Below, piece after piece: positions 46,911 to 59,160 of a stretch of DNA of 64,000 bases. This DNA comes from Tigriopus japonicus (Eukaryota; Arthropoda; Copepoda; Harpacticoida; Harpacticidae). The stretch spans positions 62,001 to 126,000 of the forward strand of contig CM021317.1 of NCBI GenBank assembly GCA_010645155.1. Direction: 5' to 3'. Both the position numbers and the translations under genes were made by a program. The notes below the pieces were generated by a model. It ran no database searches. It was not told the origin of the DNA and saw only the letters and a list, made by a program, of their open reading frames with translations. The first letter of the stretch is position 1, and each line of letters opens with the position of its first letter.

Positions 46911-49900
46911 ATGATTGAAAACTGTGAGTGTGACCCTTTGGCTCCCATTGAGGATGATTTGGAGGACCATGACGAACCATTTGAGTTGGATGAGAATTAC
47001 AAAGCTATGGGTAAGTTACATTTCTACATGTACAGGGTTAGGCAGAATTAGTGAAGCATTAGATTCAAGATCATAATTAAGGCCCTTGGTGTGAGCCACA
47101 ATTTCAAATGATAGGTTGAAAACCATAAAAGGATACAGGAAAATTGTCATGGAACCCTGGACAAGGTGGCAAAAAGAGGGTGATGACTCCCACGTTGGTC
47201 AAGGCCACTACCTTTAAGATTACATGAAATCCGGCTTGATCCAGAGAAAAGATGGCTAATGACTAAAATTTGTCCCCATTACTTCTGGTTGGATTTTGAA
47301 AAGGCCAAGAAGGGTGGCAAGGACCATTTTCGGCTATAGTTATAGCAGCATGGGATGATAGCCAAGAGAAGGAATAAGTGCGTGCAAGTTGTAACATTGA
47401 TATCAAGACGTTCAGGGCGGTGGTTTGGCTCAGAGGGGTACATGACAAGTAATATTCCATTATGTTATAGTATGTTGTTTGCGAACTAACTTCTTAGAAC
47501 AATCCTTTCCTATTGATCTTGTTGGTAAAGAGTTATTTCACAATATCCATGTTTCACTAATTCTGCCTAACCCTGTATTGATTTATTCAGGAGTTGCATT
47601 TATATTGACTTTGAACTTTAAGAGGTTCATTCATTTTCGGAATGCCAATCTAAAGAAAACTTAAATATAAATTCTCGGAGATCGATTTCTACCAAGAACA
47701 TTTCACTAATTTAAGCTTGCAGCTTGTCTTGTGGCCGGTATTCAGTTCATTCAAGGAAGTTGATTTGGAAATTTCTGAGAAGGTTGTGCAGGGTGCGTCA
47801 GGGTTTGGGATCACAACTTTGGCGCCCCGGTATCATGTTTCGAAAACAGATTTTGCGCTATTTTTTCCTTGAGCATACCTAGCCTAAAAAAACTAGGCAA
47901 AAATGACATATTTTGACGTTATTGTGCTTTAATTGTGGTAAAGGCAAAAAGAAGTGACCCACTTCGAACTTGGCACTTGTAAACGACAGAATGCCAATTA
48001 CTAAAACTTTTGATATCTATGAGATGGGCTACCAAATTGAAAAGTAAAAAAAGAACCAAAAGGCCCAAACTCTGGCCAAAATTTAGTTTCCGTTTCGGTT
48101 AATGCAGGTATGCACTATAAACCATGAAGTTTGAAAGCGAGATTTTTTTTTTGGTCCTAAAACCTTTGAACGATATTTTTTAACGATTTTATAAATATGG
48201 TATTTTGCTTCTTCAAACGCATGAATAATATAAAGTAGTGATGGACCAAAATAGCTTTTGGCGGAAATTTCGGTTTCGATTATGCTTGCTGAAATCGGAA
48301 GCAGACATGCACTGTAAAGAATGGAGTTTGACAACAAAATAAAAAATATCTTTGGTCCAAAAACTTCTGAAACGTTGGTTTTCTCAATTATTAAATTTAC
48401 GATTACCCAACACTGAACACATGAGCAATCTAAAAAGTGAATTTTGTACACATTACGGTTTCGGTTTTGGTTTCTTTTAGGGCCTCTTTCGATCCATCAT
48501 TAATTTAAATTTAATGGTGAATGATGCACATAACTAATTTAGTAGTCAGGTAAATTTGGTTTCGGTTAAGTTCACTTTTGACCCGAAACTGTTAGTTTTG
48601 GTTAAGAACTCATTTGTTTCATCACTTGTAAAAACTGCATAGGATACATTTAAAGGGGGCTCTAATTCAGCCGACAGAAGATCTGAACAGAAAAATAATT
48701 GAGTTAGAGACTAATCTAGTTATCGTATATGCTCATGAAAGTTAGCGAGAGGCACGCCAAAAATAAGACTTAAAACACGGATGCACCCTGTTTCTACGAA
48801 CATACTTTTTGAAAGAGGCACAATACAGTAGGTCCAACCTTTTTTGGTAGCTTTTTTTAAAAAAACAAAAACCTAGTGACGGGCCAAAACGGTGCCCAAC
48901 CCAAAAAAATGTTTGAATTGTGCGGGGTTCGAACAAAAATAACATCAACGTTTTAGGAAGCGAAAAATGAAAACATGTCAACCTTGACAATTGTGTTTCT
49001 GTATCTTTAGCAGTAGATGAATGGTTTCATGTCACCTCGATCCTTTTTTATAAGACTCGACCTTGAATTTTCTACCTACAAAGAAGCACTTCAAGACGCA
49101 GTTTTACCAAGTATTTTGCTAATATTGGCCCATTCAATTTCTCCACGAGAAGAAAGTAACAATGGAACTCATGAATAATTGCTTGCGCGCAATCTGGTAA
49201 TTTGCAATTTCCTTCGAAGTCCGAAGACAATCCAGAAAAAGGTCGTTTTTGGTTGGGGTTGACTTTCTCAGCGTGTTTCTTAAAAATATCTCCAAGAGCT
49301 GAAGCTACGGTTGTGAGATTTTAGTAAGGAAGGGTTTCTTCATACCATGTTTTAAATCTTTGTCGATGCAAATGTTGAAGAGAGCATTGTAATCATATTG
49401 CTCTATTGCTGATTAGATCTTTGGTTAAATATTTGAAGTTTTGTAACCATTTGCCAAATGTTGGAGGTTATTTCCAATCAAGATCGATAATGATTATTTT
49501 AGTACTACGTGTTTAAGTAGAAGCCAGCCAGCCCTTTCAACAAGAATTTCTCTTATGTTTAATTATCATTTATAAAGACAAAGTGGATAAGAAGAAACAT
49601 GATTATTGCTTTATTATTTTGAACAAAAATACGAGGGATCTTTCTGATTAAATCACTTGTTAAAATAATTTTGAATATAAAAAAAACAAGGGAAAGACTG
49701 CAATCGGTTTAAGTTTGAAGGAAGAAAGTTTGAGGAAGAAATTCAAACGCAGATTGGAACTTGCGATTTTAGATTTGAATTTAACAGAAATATTCTGCCT
49801 ATGGATGGCAGAAGTCACTTCGGATCAGGAACCAAAATTTCTGCGAAAGGTGTAATTTTCCGTCCTGAAAAACACGTTTTTGTGATCGTCATCATTTTGC

Positions 49901-52900
49901 CTAAATATGAAATTGCCTTTTGAACACTATTGGAAACATGTGAGACTTTCTGTGCAATTTTGTGGTGTGACGGAGAAGAAAAATACAAATGAAATAGAGC
50001 ATGAACACCGGCGGTTAATCCACAAAATGACAAATTCTTCTCGTTCAATTAAGAAGACTGAATTTCCTGGAGTGGGAGGCTAGCAATGAGAATTCTAGTT
50101 TCCAATGGGATCAAATTGATTACTTTCTTGTGTTTTCCACGTTCTCTCCATTGCATAGCTTTGAGTAGGCATAACTTTTCACTTTGATATTTGTTTGTAG
50201 GCTTTATATGTAGGCTACTCAATGCAAACAGTTTGCATTGAGAGAAGTGCAGAAGAACACAACTGATTTCTTCCTCCTAAAAATCCTAGTCCTCATTGTT
50301 TGCCTCCCACTCCAGGAAATTCAGTCTTCTTGGTTTAATAGACAACGGATCGATTAATCTTGAGGCCAAAAGAGCAATAAAACTCTTTTCCATTCCAGCT
50401 AAAACCATATTTGGCGAAACCCGTGACAGGTCAGAGGAGCTCCTTGACATTTTGAGGCGTCGAATTTTGGACGAGGAAAAATGGAATGTTCCCACGAGCA
50501 ACCGATACTTGTTAAAGATGTTGAGAGCGGGAAACTACGATGTGGAAGGGGCTCTGAATGTCATTCGGGAATATTACGCCCACTTCCAGCTGCGGCCAAA
50601 TTATTTTTGTTTTTGCACGCGGGAAAATATCGAAAAGGTTCTTGGTAAGCTACTTTTAGTGACGATGGGTTTTGGCACATATAGTAATTGATTCTGTTTC
50701 ACTACAATCTCTTCAGGTCTACCAATTCAAACGGTATTGCCACATCGAGATCGCCATCATAGAAGGATTCTCATTCTTCGCACGGAACACTGGGATCCAG
50801 CCAGTTTAACGTAAGATTGTTCAGATTTTGAACCAGATTTGATAGCAACTGTACATAATAATGTACCGGGTGGTGATTCGTAAGAAACAGAACAGGAAAC
50901 CAAGTCCGTAACTCGGAAATGGTTGATCTTACCAAAAATGAACGACAGATAACAATTCTTAAGATACACGTGTTCTGAGTCCCTTTATGTCGCCTTATTT
51001 TTGAATTTTAACCAAATTTCAGAGGGGAGAAAAAGTCGGAGCCACGAACGTTCTCTCTGTTTTCAGAAATGGCCCTTCACGGGAAAAATCGTCGTCGCTT
51101 AAAATTGGGTGAAATTGCTTTTTCAGACTCTTGAAGCTAAGTGTTTGGCTAATCACATATCAGAAAGGTTCATATATGAGATATATTAAGAGTTTCAATC
51201 GCGAGTTATAGACGATATGATTTGGTTTCTTGTTTCTTTTAAAACACCCGGTAGACCAAGTTCTGCTTTCAAGAAACCTAGAGAAAAACACGAGATGGCG
51301 TATGCATAGGTCTCTATAATTGACGCCAGGTGGTGTTGTACAGAGGGTCAAGGTAGGAAGCAAAACCTTTTGGAGATACCAACGTTTAATGCTATAAATA
51401 TTTTATCATTAATGCAAAACAAGTCTTCTCATATTTGTGTAATATAGGAAATGCTTGAGTAAGGATGACTCAACCAAAGATTACTTTGACAAATAATGTT
51501 CAGTACCAACCAATACAATGAAAATTCGACAAAATTGTTTGCAAAATCTCATATTTTAGTGTTCATGCACGTTTTTTAAACTTTTCTTAAAATGTCAGGA
51601 TTGATTTTTCTTTCCTTTAGGTACCCTGAGCTATTTTGCGCGGGTTACATGCTCTGCGAGTTGATGTCTCTGGAGGCCAAGAATCAAATCGCTGGTGTCA
51701 CATGTGTGGTTGACCTGACTGGCTATTCCTTCTCTCATATGCACAGCTTCACCTGGGACGGGATCAAATCAAGTATTGCCTTGTTACAAGTAAGTTTTGA
51801 CAACCACCAAATGCCAACTTGACCCTGCTTATTGTTAAAGCGTGAAATTGTGGCGTAAAGCTAAAACAAAGGTGTCTCTTCTCTCATCAAAGGCTTTCTC
51901 AGTCTTACAACAAAATCAGTTCTAAAATGAAGAAGTTTTATGGAAGCTTATGAATCCGCCACTAAGTGGAGGCAAAACAAGGGCATTGGTCATTGGCAAC
52001 AAGTCTCTGGAAATTAGAGTTAAAGTTGTCTTGATCTTGTTGCCAGAATCATAACTTATTTCTTGGAATTAATTTCTCTTCTTATATCCTGTCTGTTAGA
52101 GGTCAACCACGGTACGGTCGTGTTTTAGAAATTGCTCCACTGTAGTGTGTGACCATAAAGTACGGTAAAAATCTCGCCGAAACACCAAAAATTGTTTTTA
52201 CCCGCAAGATGGCTCTGCTTTGTCCCTTCATTGTAGCCCAGCTTCGTGTCTTAAAAAAGGAGGTAAAGTAATCATTTTGAGGACAAAAGATTGCACTTCA
52301 AGCACTACAGCTTAAGCACAAACAATTCCATTAAGAGACTAGTTCAATCTAGAGGGCTAACTGAGAAATGTCACTCCAGTAAAGTCAGTGGAGATTTGTT
52401 TTGAACACAATTCATTGATCTGGCAGCAAGGTGGCTAAGTGCCTAAATACATCATGCATTGCTCTAGTTCAAGCATAGCACTTGAGAGAGCAATTCCGCC
52501 ATTGACTCCCTAAAAGCGCAAGTTTGGATTGCGAATCACGTAACTTAGCGTGTTCAACGTCAAATCCCATTCCACACACAGTGCAGGCTTGGTGACTCAC
52601 AAATATTTTCGGAGTGTCATTTCTCTGTTAGCCCTCTAGTTCAATCTAAGTGGAAACTAACCTTCATACCAAGGCAAACAGTCGTAGCGTAGGGGTTGAG
52701 CATACGCCAACTACCCGCAAAATCCTTGGTTCGAATCCCAGGCATGCCGAATTCTAGCGACCTGTGGTATTGAGTTATATGCAGTAGTCACGGCCTTTGA
52801 CGGCCTAAATGGGCGAACCTGCGGTCATTCCCGAGGGTGAAGTAAACATTAATGCTTGTTCAGTGGAGCGGCCATATTCCCATAGCGTGGACAGCTTCTA

Positions 52901-54196
52901 TCACGTCGCAGGTGCGAAAGAGGCGTTCTGACTCCGTCAAACACAAAACAAAATAATAAAACAACCTTCATACCAATCATGGCTCTTAAGATCATTGAAA
53001 TTTCCGGGATTTGATGGTTAGACAACACGCAAAAGAAAGAGAACTAGTTCAAATATCAGAAATTTAGGAGAATTCGAGAGGATACACTAACAGTATTTCT
53101 GCTATAAAGAGGACACTATAGTCCTTTGCTTCAAGAGAAAGAGATATTCAAAAGAAAGAAGAGTCTCTTTTGCTTTCCTTGCACGTCAGAATTTTATTAA
53201 GAGCCTGCTGCAAATCATCTCACATTGGTTTTATGTCCTTGGGTGATATAAGGTGATTTATAAAAGCGCAATAAAAAACAAATTTCTCATGCATGTATTG
53301 GACACTTTCTTGTTTTCTTCACTTTTTTTTCAATTTTGATTAACAATTTTTTTGATATTGATCTATTTATCCTAGTAGCTACCCTACGTTGGGAATTTTA
53401 AAGTCTTACAAAATAACTTTCGTGGGCCAAAAGAAAGTTTGATGAAAACTCAGGCGAAAATTATTATTCAGGCTTTTAAACCCAAGTGTCGGAAAAATCA
53501 CGTGCACTTGAAATGAGCTTAAAATAGATTTTCATACACAGAAAATATCGTTAGGTGTTTCGTTTTTAGGGAGCACCCTGGAGCTGACATCAAGCCTTCT
53601 CTTACCATAAGTACAAGACCATCAAGAAATATTTATGAATGGTTTGTTTTGAAGAACTCAGAATCGATAACAGGAAAAGTTTAGATCAATCTGGATTCTG
53701 ACATTCAAAAAGTAAGAAATGGAACAAGCTGCCATAATAAACTTGATCTCGCTTACGAATAATTTATGTCAAAGATGGTCCATATGTTGTAACCCAATTT
53801 CACTTTTGACCCTGTTTATCCCTGTTCATATCTAGTCATCGAATAGTTGATTTTGGCTATTCAAAAACATATCTTCGTAATTTTTTGCAGAACTCCTTTC
53901 CATTGTGGATGCGAACCATTCATTTTGTGAATGTACCCTTTCTTTTTCGAGCCACATTTCATTTGATCAGTCCCATGTTAAGTGAGGAAATGAAGCAAGG
54001 CATCTTCATGCACTCTAATCTGGAGGATCTTTATGAGCACTTGGACCCAACTATCCTACCAACTGAATTGGGAGGAACCAACGGACCATTGGATAATGAG
54101 AACTGCAAAAAACTCTTGCTCCAACTATTGGACTACTTCAAACGGGCACAAACCTACTCTATAAAAACTAATTTGGAACCCAAAGAATCCCGATAA
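46911..54196 (+). CDS. CRAL-TRIO domain lipid-binding protein (TTPA/clavesin-like)
   Basis: Cytosolic carrier of hydrophobic ligands in the Sec14 superfamily (alpha-tocopherol transfer protein, CRALBP, clavesin relatives). Exons 46911-47010, 50399-50644, 50717-50810, 51621-51789 and 53891-54196 join in frame to 304 residues, a normal length. The acidic N-terminus (IENCECDPLAPIEDDLEDHD) leads to the CRAL-TRIO N-terminal helices: ETRDRSEELLDILRRRI, NRYLLKMLRAGNYDVEGALNVIREYY. The lipid-binding domain follows: QIAGVTCVVDLTGYSFSHMHSFT, then WMRTIHFVNVPFLFRATFHLISPMLSEEMKQGIFMHS, and LYEHLDPTILPTELGG, all in the expected order. The ligand cannot be told. AATAAA overlaps the stop (54196-54201). An earlier in-frame Met at 46779 is possible, but the sequence before 46911 looks non-coding. 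Confidence 0.88.
48236..48502. mobile_element. hAT-like TAGTGATGGACC element, degraded copy
   Basis: Starts tagtgatggaccaaaatagc and ends cgatccatcatta, with aaatttcggtttcg inside. Flanks (atataaag, atttaaat) match only partly. In CRAL-TRIO intron 1. Confidence 0.55.
50051..50331. repeat. Fold-back element, short copy in CRAL-TRIO intron 1
   Basis: Arms aagaagactgaatttcctgg...gtgggaggctagcaatga and cattgtttgcctcccac...ttcagtcttct are inverted complements. It ends about 70 bp before exon 2. Confidence 0.7.
50864..51253. mobile_element. MITE-like element with TACCGGGTG inverted ends
   Basis: Left end taccgggtggtgattcgt and right end aaaacacccggta are inverted; both arms continue with agaaacaggaaaccaa-type sequence. 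The interior (gtcggagccacgaacg, cccttcacgggaaaaa) recurs inverted at about 11540-11770. In CRAL-TRIO intron 3. Confidence 0.55.
52673..52962 (+). mobile_element. tRNA-derived SINE with perfect 14-bp target duplication
   Basis: The sequence aaccttcataccaa lies on both sides (52659-52672 and 52963-52976). The 5' part has tRNA-like promoter boxes: gtagcgtaggggttgagcat (A-box-like) and ggttcgaatccca (B box). The 3' tail is A-rich (acacaaaacaaaataataaa). Relatives: inverted near 60262-60540, fragments near 31990 and 38690. In CRAL-TRIO intron 4. Confidence 0.85.
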
Positions 54197-54213
54197 ATAA
54201 AACAATGTTTATT
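54196..54213. terminator. Two opposed polyadenylation signals between convergent genes
   Basis: Plus-strand AATAAA at 54196-54201 overlaps the CRAL-TRIO stop. Minus-strand AATAAA (tttatt at 54208-54213) serves the GH45-like gene, 18-23 bp after its stop. The two transcripts' 3' ends must therefore overlap. Confidence 0.65.
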
Positions 54214-54230
54214 GTAAGGTCCTTTATAGT

Positions 54231-55941
54231 TCAACAATAACAATCCAAACAACCACACTTGTTATCAATGCGGGTGTAACCATCGGCTGTACAGGGTTGG
54301 ACCACCTTCATACCATCCACCAACAGATTGGTTTGGAGGTTATCGATGAACCCAGCAGAGGGTTTTCGGCAATCCATCATCCGGGTAAGACAATAGGTGC
54401 ATTCGTTGGAACCACAAGAGCATCGACATGGTTCAATCACGGGATTGTTTTGGTAAGGTCCAGGTCGATTGGCTTCCGTGATTTCGTAAGTGTCCGGGTC
54501 ATCAGAGCGTTGGATCTGGGTCAGCTCGACCAATTCAGCGGGACATTTCACTCGAGCCATGTCCACAATGGTGGGATTTGAGGGTCCATTTCGCACACGT
54601 TTATCGAAGCTGTATCTGAAATGAGAGACAAAAAACGGAAGTAAGCTTGGTTGGGTGTTATGTGTTCAATTAGAGCACGGAATTTAATGCAAACGCTTAA
54701 TTTTTGCAAGTCAACTTTTCACCAATTGAAAGAGCAGCTACGAAGAAACAAGCATTCTGAATCAAAATGACACTATTAAAACTAAAAATTTTCAGCATGA
54801 ATACGGTTACCTGAACAGATAGCATGTTTACTTGCGGAATCTTAGGAATAAAGATTCCGCAACGTCAAAAAGTCAAAAACAATATCTTTTAGTAAAAATG
54901 ATCAATGACTTCCACAAAGTGCTTGCTTGATCCGTAATCATGTTATTATAATTAATTACATTTTTATTTAAATGTAAATATTGCTGAGCCAAAAGTTGCT
55001 CATTATGTAATAACATTAACTCTTAACGGTATTGAACATAAATATAGTTGACATTAAAATTTGATTATAAATAATCAAGCCAGAGAACTCTTACTTGCAT
55101 AGATCAACAAGATTGTCGCCTTGAGCGCTCATAGCGGCAGAATCTTGAGGCAGTTTAGGCAGATCATCACAACTTGGGCTACCTTCACTTGAATCACGAT
55201 AAGAACATCCACCGTATTGAGCTCCCCAAATGGACTCAATAAATTGGCCAGGGAACATAGACCAACTGGATCCAGCACAATTGTTGAAGGCACCAGTTCC
55301 TCCATTTCCTACAGGGGGACAAAACGTCATGAGCCAAGATTCTTGAACTTGAATAATAAATCTTACCCATTTGAAGATCAAATTGGATGTTGGCCACATC
55401 ATGGCCAGTGTTGATGGACTGGGCAATGATCTCGCGTTCCAATAAAGCACCACCTTCGACATTTCCACAATTGGTGTCCCTCACTTTAAGGCGATAGCAA
55501 TTGCCCAACCCTTGCATAGCATCCTCAGTTGTGCCAAACGTTCCGACACCAAACCAAACCTCTCCACCAGCTAGACCCTCATCTCGACTGCAGTATCAAA
55601 ATCCTAACATTTCATGACAATCTCTCTAAAGATCAAAAAGAAAAAGTGCCTCACAGGCGTTTGTTGAATTTATCCTCTTGTTTCTTCATTCTGGCACTTC
55701 CAAATGTCCAATCCATACAAGCAAAAGCGCCACCTTCGGGATTACAATAGTACCCAAAACTCTCGTCAGAGGGGCACATGACCACATCGTATCCATTGGA
55801 GGTGGATCGACCATTGGGATTGAAGCAAGCTCCACAATCATTGGCGCAATTGTCGGACTCACTTTGGTAAAAGTTGCAATCTTGAGCCCAAGAAAACCTG
55901 GTGGCCAAAGCCAATCCGAAGAACAAGATAAATTTGATCAT
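54231..55941 (-). CDS. Secreted GH45-like (cellulase-fold) cysteine-rich protein
   Basis: Exons (transcript order) 55941-55655, 55587-55367, 55308-55095 and 54615-54231 join in frame to 368 residues. A signal peptide (MIKFILFFGLALATRFSWAQ) is followed by a Cys-rich segment (DNCANDCGACFN). The middle and C-terminal order matches subfamily-A GH45 endoglucanases: GLGNCYRLKV, SINTGHDVANIQFDLQM, GGTGAFNNC, PGQF, AQYGG, DDLPKLP, then NPT...KCPAELVELT. The FDLQM Asp is at the position of the family's acid catalyst. I could not see the usual YxDCC motif that carries the base, so activity is uncertain. A further Cys-rich tail (CRCSCGSNECTYC ... CGCLDCYC) goes beyond the usual domain. Tail-to-tail with the CRAL-TRIO gene. 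It may be a digestive or cuticle-associated protein; the family call is by eye. Confidence 0.65.
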
Positions 55942-56768
55942 TTCGTAGATGCGACACGAGGTCAAATGAGGAATGAAGAATTGATTGGCTTAAATTAACT
56001 TAATTACTTGTATACGAATTGCAATCGTTGTTTAGATTCAAAGTCTAAAGTTTGTGTACTTAAACTGATGAAGTTGTTTAGAAGAAAATTGCAATCATAT
56101 ATGTAATTTCATCCTGACGTTTTGAGGCTGAGGTGCATTTTTTGTCGAGCGAATTTGATTGATAAACTTTTGCATCGATTCCCAATGTATCCGGATGACT
56201 TTTTCGTTTGACTTCTTGCTCTAGGTTTCAACCATTCGTACTTTATTACAAGACGTATGAAAGAGGCTCAGTTTTTTTGGATTTGTCCATAATTCTATTT
56301 TCAACTATCCTCCCGTGATTGTGATTCTTGTACCTGGGATAAATATTTAATTATTGGAGGGGCTCTCTATAAATGTACCGAGGGCTTGCTTGTTGTCAAT
56401 AAACGTCCAGAAATGACAATAGGAAAATGAGGAAAGATAAATGCTTTGTTCATTTTCTTCTCCGGATATTTGTATCACAATTATGAGACTATCAATTAAA
56501 TTGGCTTAATGAACAATCATATAAACGTGGTTTCGTTTAACTTTTAAGAAAAGTTAGTAACTATTTAAAAGATGGTAAATAAGAAAGGAAAAATAAGGAA
56601 GCCAGAAAACCCGAGCGTACTAGCCGGTCAGTTAAATAAGTCCTTCCCCAGCCCGCGTGGGTTTCAACCACACTGTCGCCGACAAATCCTTATTCGGTGT
56701 CTGATACTCTGTGTCTTTCACAGCATTCATGGGCTCTATCCTAATCCAGGATTTGAGGTCAACTGAAA
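55942..56768. other. Upstream region of the GH45-like gene
   Basis: AT-rich DNA expected to contain the minus-strand promoter. No definite element seen; a 64-codon plus frame at 56572-56766 has no family features. Confidence 0.3.
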
Positions 56769-57220
56769 CAAGAACCACTGAATTTCATTGGACTGGGTGG
56801 CCAACGAGAGGAATCATGATCTCTTGTTGTAACAAAGTAATTACGTTCTTCTGCAAACGAGATCTTGGTTATTTTGATAAGAATACGTGTTTCAATTTTC
56901 AGCTCAAACAAACGTCGGAATCAAAAGTTATGCTCTCTCAAAATTCACTCCAAATCCTACCGAGAAGGAATGAACTGGCCCTTTTCTGGTAATAGTTTTT
57001 TACCACAAAAGGGCGAATTCATTCCTTCTATGCTCTCTTCAGTACATAAGTTTGAGAAGGCACAACTTTTCACTTTGCCATTTGATTGAGCTGAAAATTG
57101 AAATACGTAGTCTACTGAATACAAGCAAGGTCTCATTGGCAGAAGAACACAATTGAATTAATCCTTCTGGAAATCATAATTCTCACCGTTAGCCTCCACT
57201 CCAGTTTTCAGTGCTTCTTG
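56769..57220. repeat. Palindromic fold-back element, copy 3
   Basis: Left arm CAAGAACCACTGAATTTCAT; right arm ends ctccagttttcagtgcttcttg. Centre: gaactggcccttttctggta and taccacaaaagggcgaattc. Same family as 23122-23571. Confidence 0.75.
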
Positions 57221-57429
57221 ACTGTAGCGACCGTAGAGGTTTTACTTGTGCTCTAAGACAGGAACCACTGTACTTCAGGACAGACTTAAAAAATACGCAC
57301 TAAGTCCGATCACTGTACTAAAATGTGAGGTTTTTGCAACAAATATATTGTTCCGTTGAATTTCCATTGCTGTAATCGGACCTGGTGTGTATTTTGAAAG
57401 TAATCCTGGCTTGAGCCATCCTTGCCTAA

Positions 57430-57670
57430 GAGCACCTCCAATTCCAAGGACTCCAGGCTACTTCGAACAATGAAGGCCTCCCCTCTTTTTTATCGGGCTC
57501 CTTCATTGTTCAATTTGTTACCCATTAGTCTTCGTCGGGAATATGTAAGAACTGGTCCTCTAACAGCATTTAAAAAAAGGTATTAGATAAATTTATAAAC
57601 ACTATTCCTGATCTACCCACTTTCATGGGATGTATAGATCTGCCAACAGTAACTCGTTTGTGAACCAAAT
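57430..57670 (+). mobile_element. Non-LTR retrotransposon 3' remnant
   Basis: A broken frame reads FYRAPSLFNLLPISLRREYV then GPLTAFKK, and after a one-base shift LDKFINTIPDLPTF. This is the typical C-terminal tail of crustacean and cnidarian-type LINE reverse transcriptases. Upstream RT sequence is missing. Confidence 0.55.
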
Positions 57671-58585
57671 TTCATGAATGTTAATTTTGCATTTATACCT
57701 TATGCATAACCATATATGATTGACTTTCTTTACAGGAAATCCGATTCCTTTAGCGGTAAAAAAAATCCGCAACCCACAAAAGAACTGAGAATTTTTGAAC
57801 AAAGCACATTCAAATATTCAAGGCTCAGATGAATGCTTGCCTGGTTGTAAAGGTGACAAGCTAAGATGCAAATTAATCGATTGGGATAAAGAGCGCATCA
57901 AAAAAGATTGGAAAAGCGCTTTGTTCCGATATCATTAGACATAGACCACGGAACTTCTGGACGGCTGATGGCCACGCAACCTTTTCTGTAAGCGTCATGT
58001 TGCTCAGGAAACTACATGTTACTTAATTCAGACTTATGTTAGATTTTAACAACTTCGTTATCTTTTCTCTAGCTTTTTTCCACTCTCCGCACCTCCCCTG
58101 GAGAGGATTTTCACAATTTTGATATTTTTGTAATACTCATGCATGGATGGACAACTCAGGGATAACCTATATAATAGTATAAATACTGGATACGAACTCG
58201 CAGAATTTCTCCGTCACGCAACCTCCCGTATGAGGCCAAGAGTTCGTAAACAAGAAGTACAAACGGCCATGTTGGGAGCGGAAAATCAAACGGAAATCAA
58301 CCAAAAGCCCAAAAGATAGTGCGCCAATTGGTGTTCCTTGTGTTTCAAGCGGGTGCAGCCAAGTCCTAGCTTTGGAAAAGGTCAACCCCACGCCCCAACA
58401 CTTTGAACAAGTGAATGAAAGAGTGAATAAATTATCACATCATGGAGGGCAAATTCATTGGTCACAAGTGCAAATGAACCCACAAGGTGTCTTTTCTTCA
58501 AGATGACGATCAAGTAATCAAATGAAATTTGATGACCAGGTTACCTGCTACAATCTTTAGAAGTGATGGCCTTATCTAAAGTAAA

Positions 58586-59160
58586 TTGGATGAATATGGA
58601 CCTGAATTCGATCGCAAACTCCTTGTGAAAAAGGATTAAGAACCAACTTTTGCCTGTACCAAAACAGGGAGTTTCCTTACACACATCCAATACACAACTT
58701 GAACAACAAAGAATATCTTACGATTCCTTGAATTATCAACAACAAACTAACGTTTGTTCCGAGCTCATCTATTATCCAACTTGAACGTCTTATTAGTATC
58801 TTTGAACTTACAATTGAACCCATCCATCAATATTTAAGGTATTATCCTGAACTTAATTAACACATGCCAAACTTTGTAAGAAATGAAGGTTGTTATAGGT
58901 TGTGTCACCTTGGCATAACTTAATGTTCTATAAATGATGGTCCATTTTCGAATTTCTTTTATTGTATGGTTGTTGTGTCTTTTAGTTCAGGATAATAAGG
59001 ATAGGTAAGATATTCTTATGTTATTCAAGTTGTGTGATGGATGAGTGCGATAAAACTCCCCGTTTTGATCCGGGGGAGAGTATGTGGGGGAAAGTTGGTT
59101 CTTAATCCCTTTTCAAGAGGAATTTGCGTTCGGATTGAGGTCCATAATCCATATAGAACA
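58586..59160. repeat. Pair of inverted LTR-like segments
   Basis: Sequence 59093-59160 (gttggttcttaatccctttt ... ttgcg ... gaggtccata) recurs inverted at 58586-58655. Before the right copy is a purine-rich tract (ccgggggagagtatg) then TGTGGGGGAA, as at a retrotransposon polypurine tract and LTR start. Could be solo LTR pieces in opposite orientation. Confidence 0.4.
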
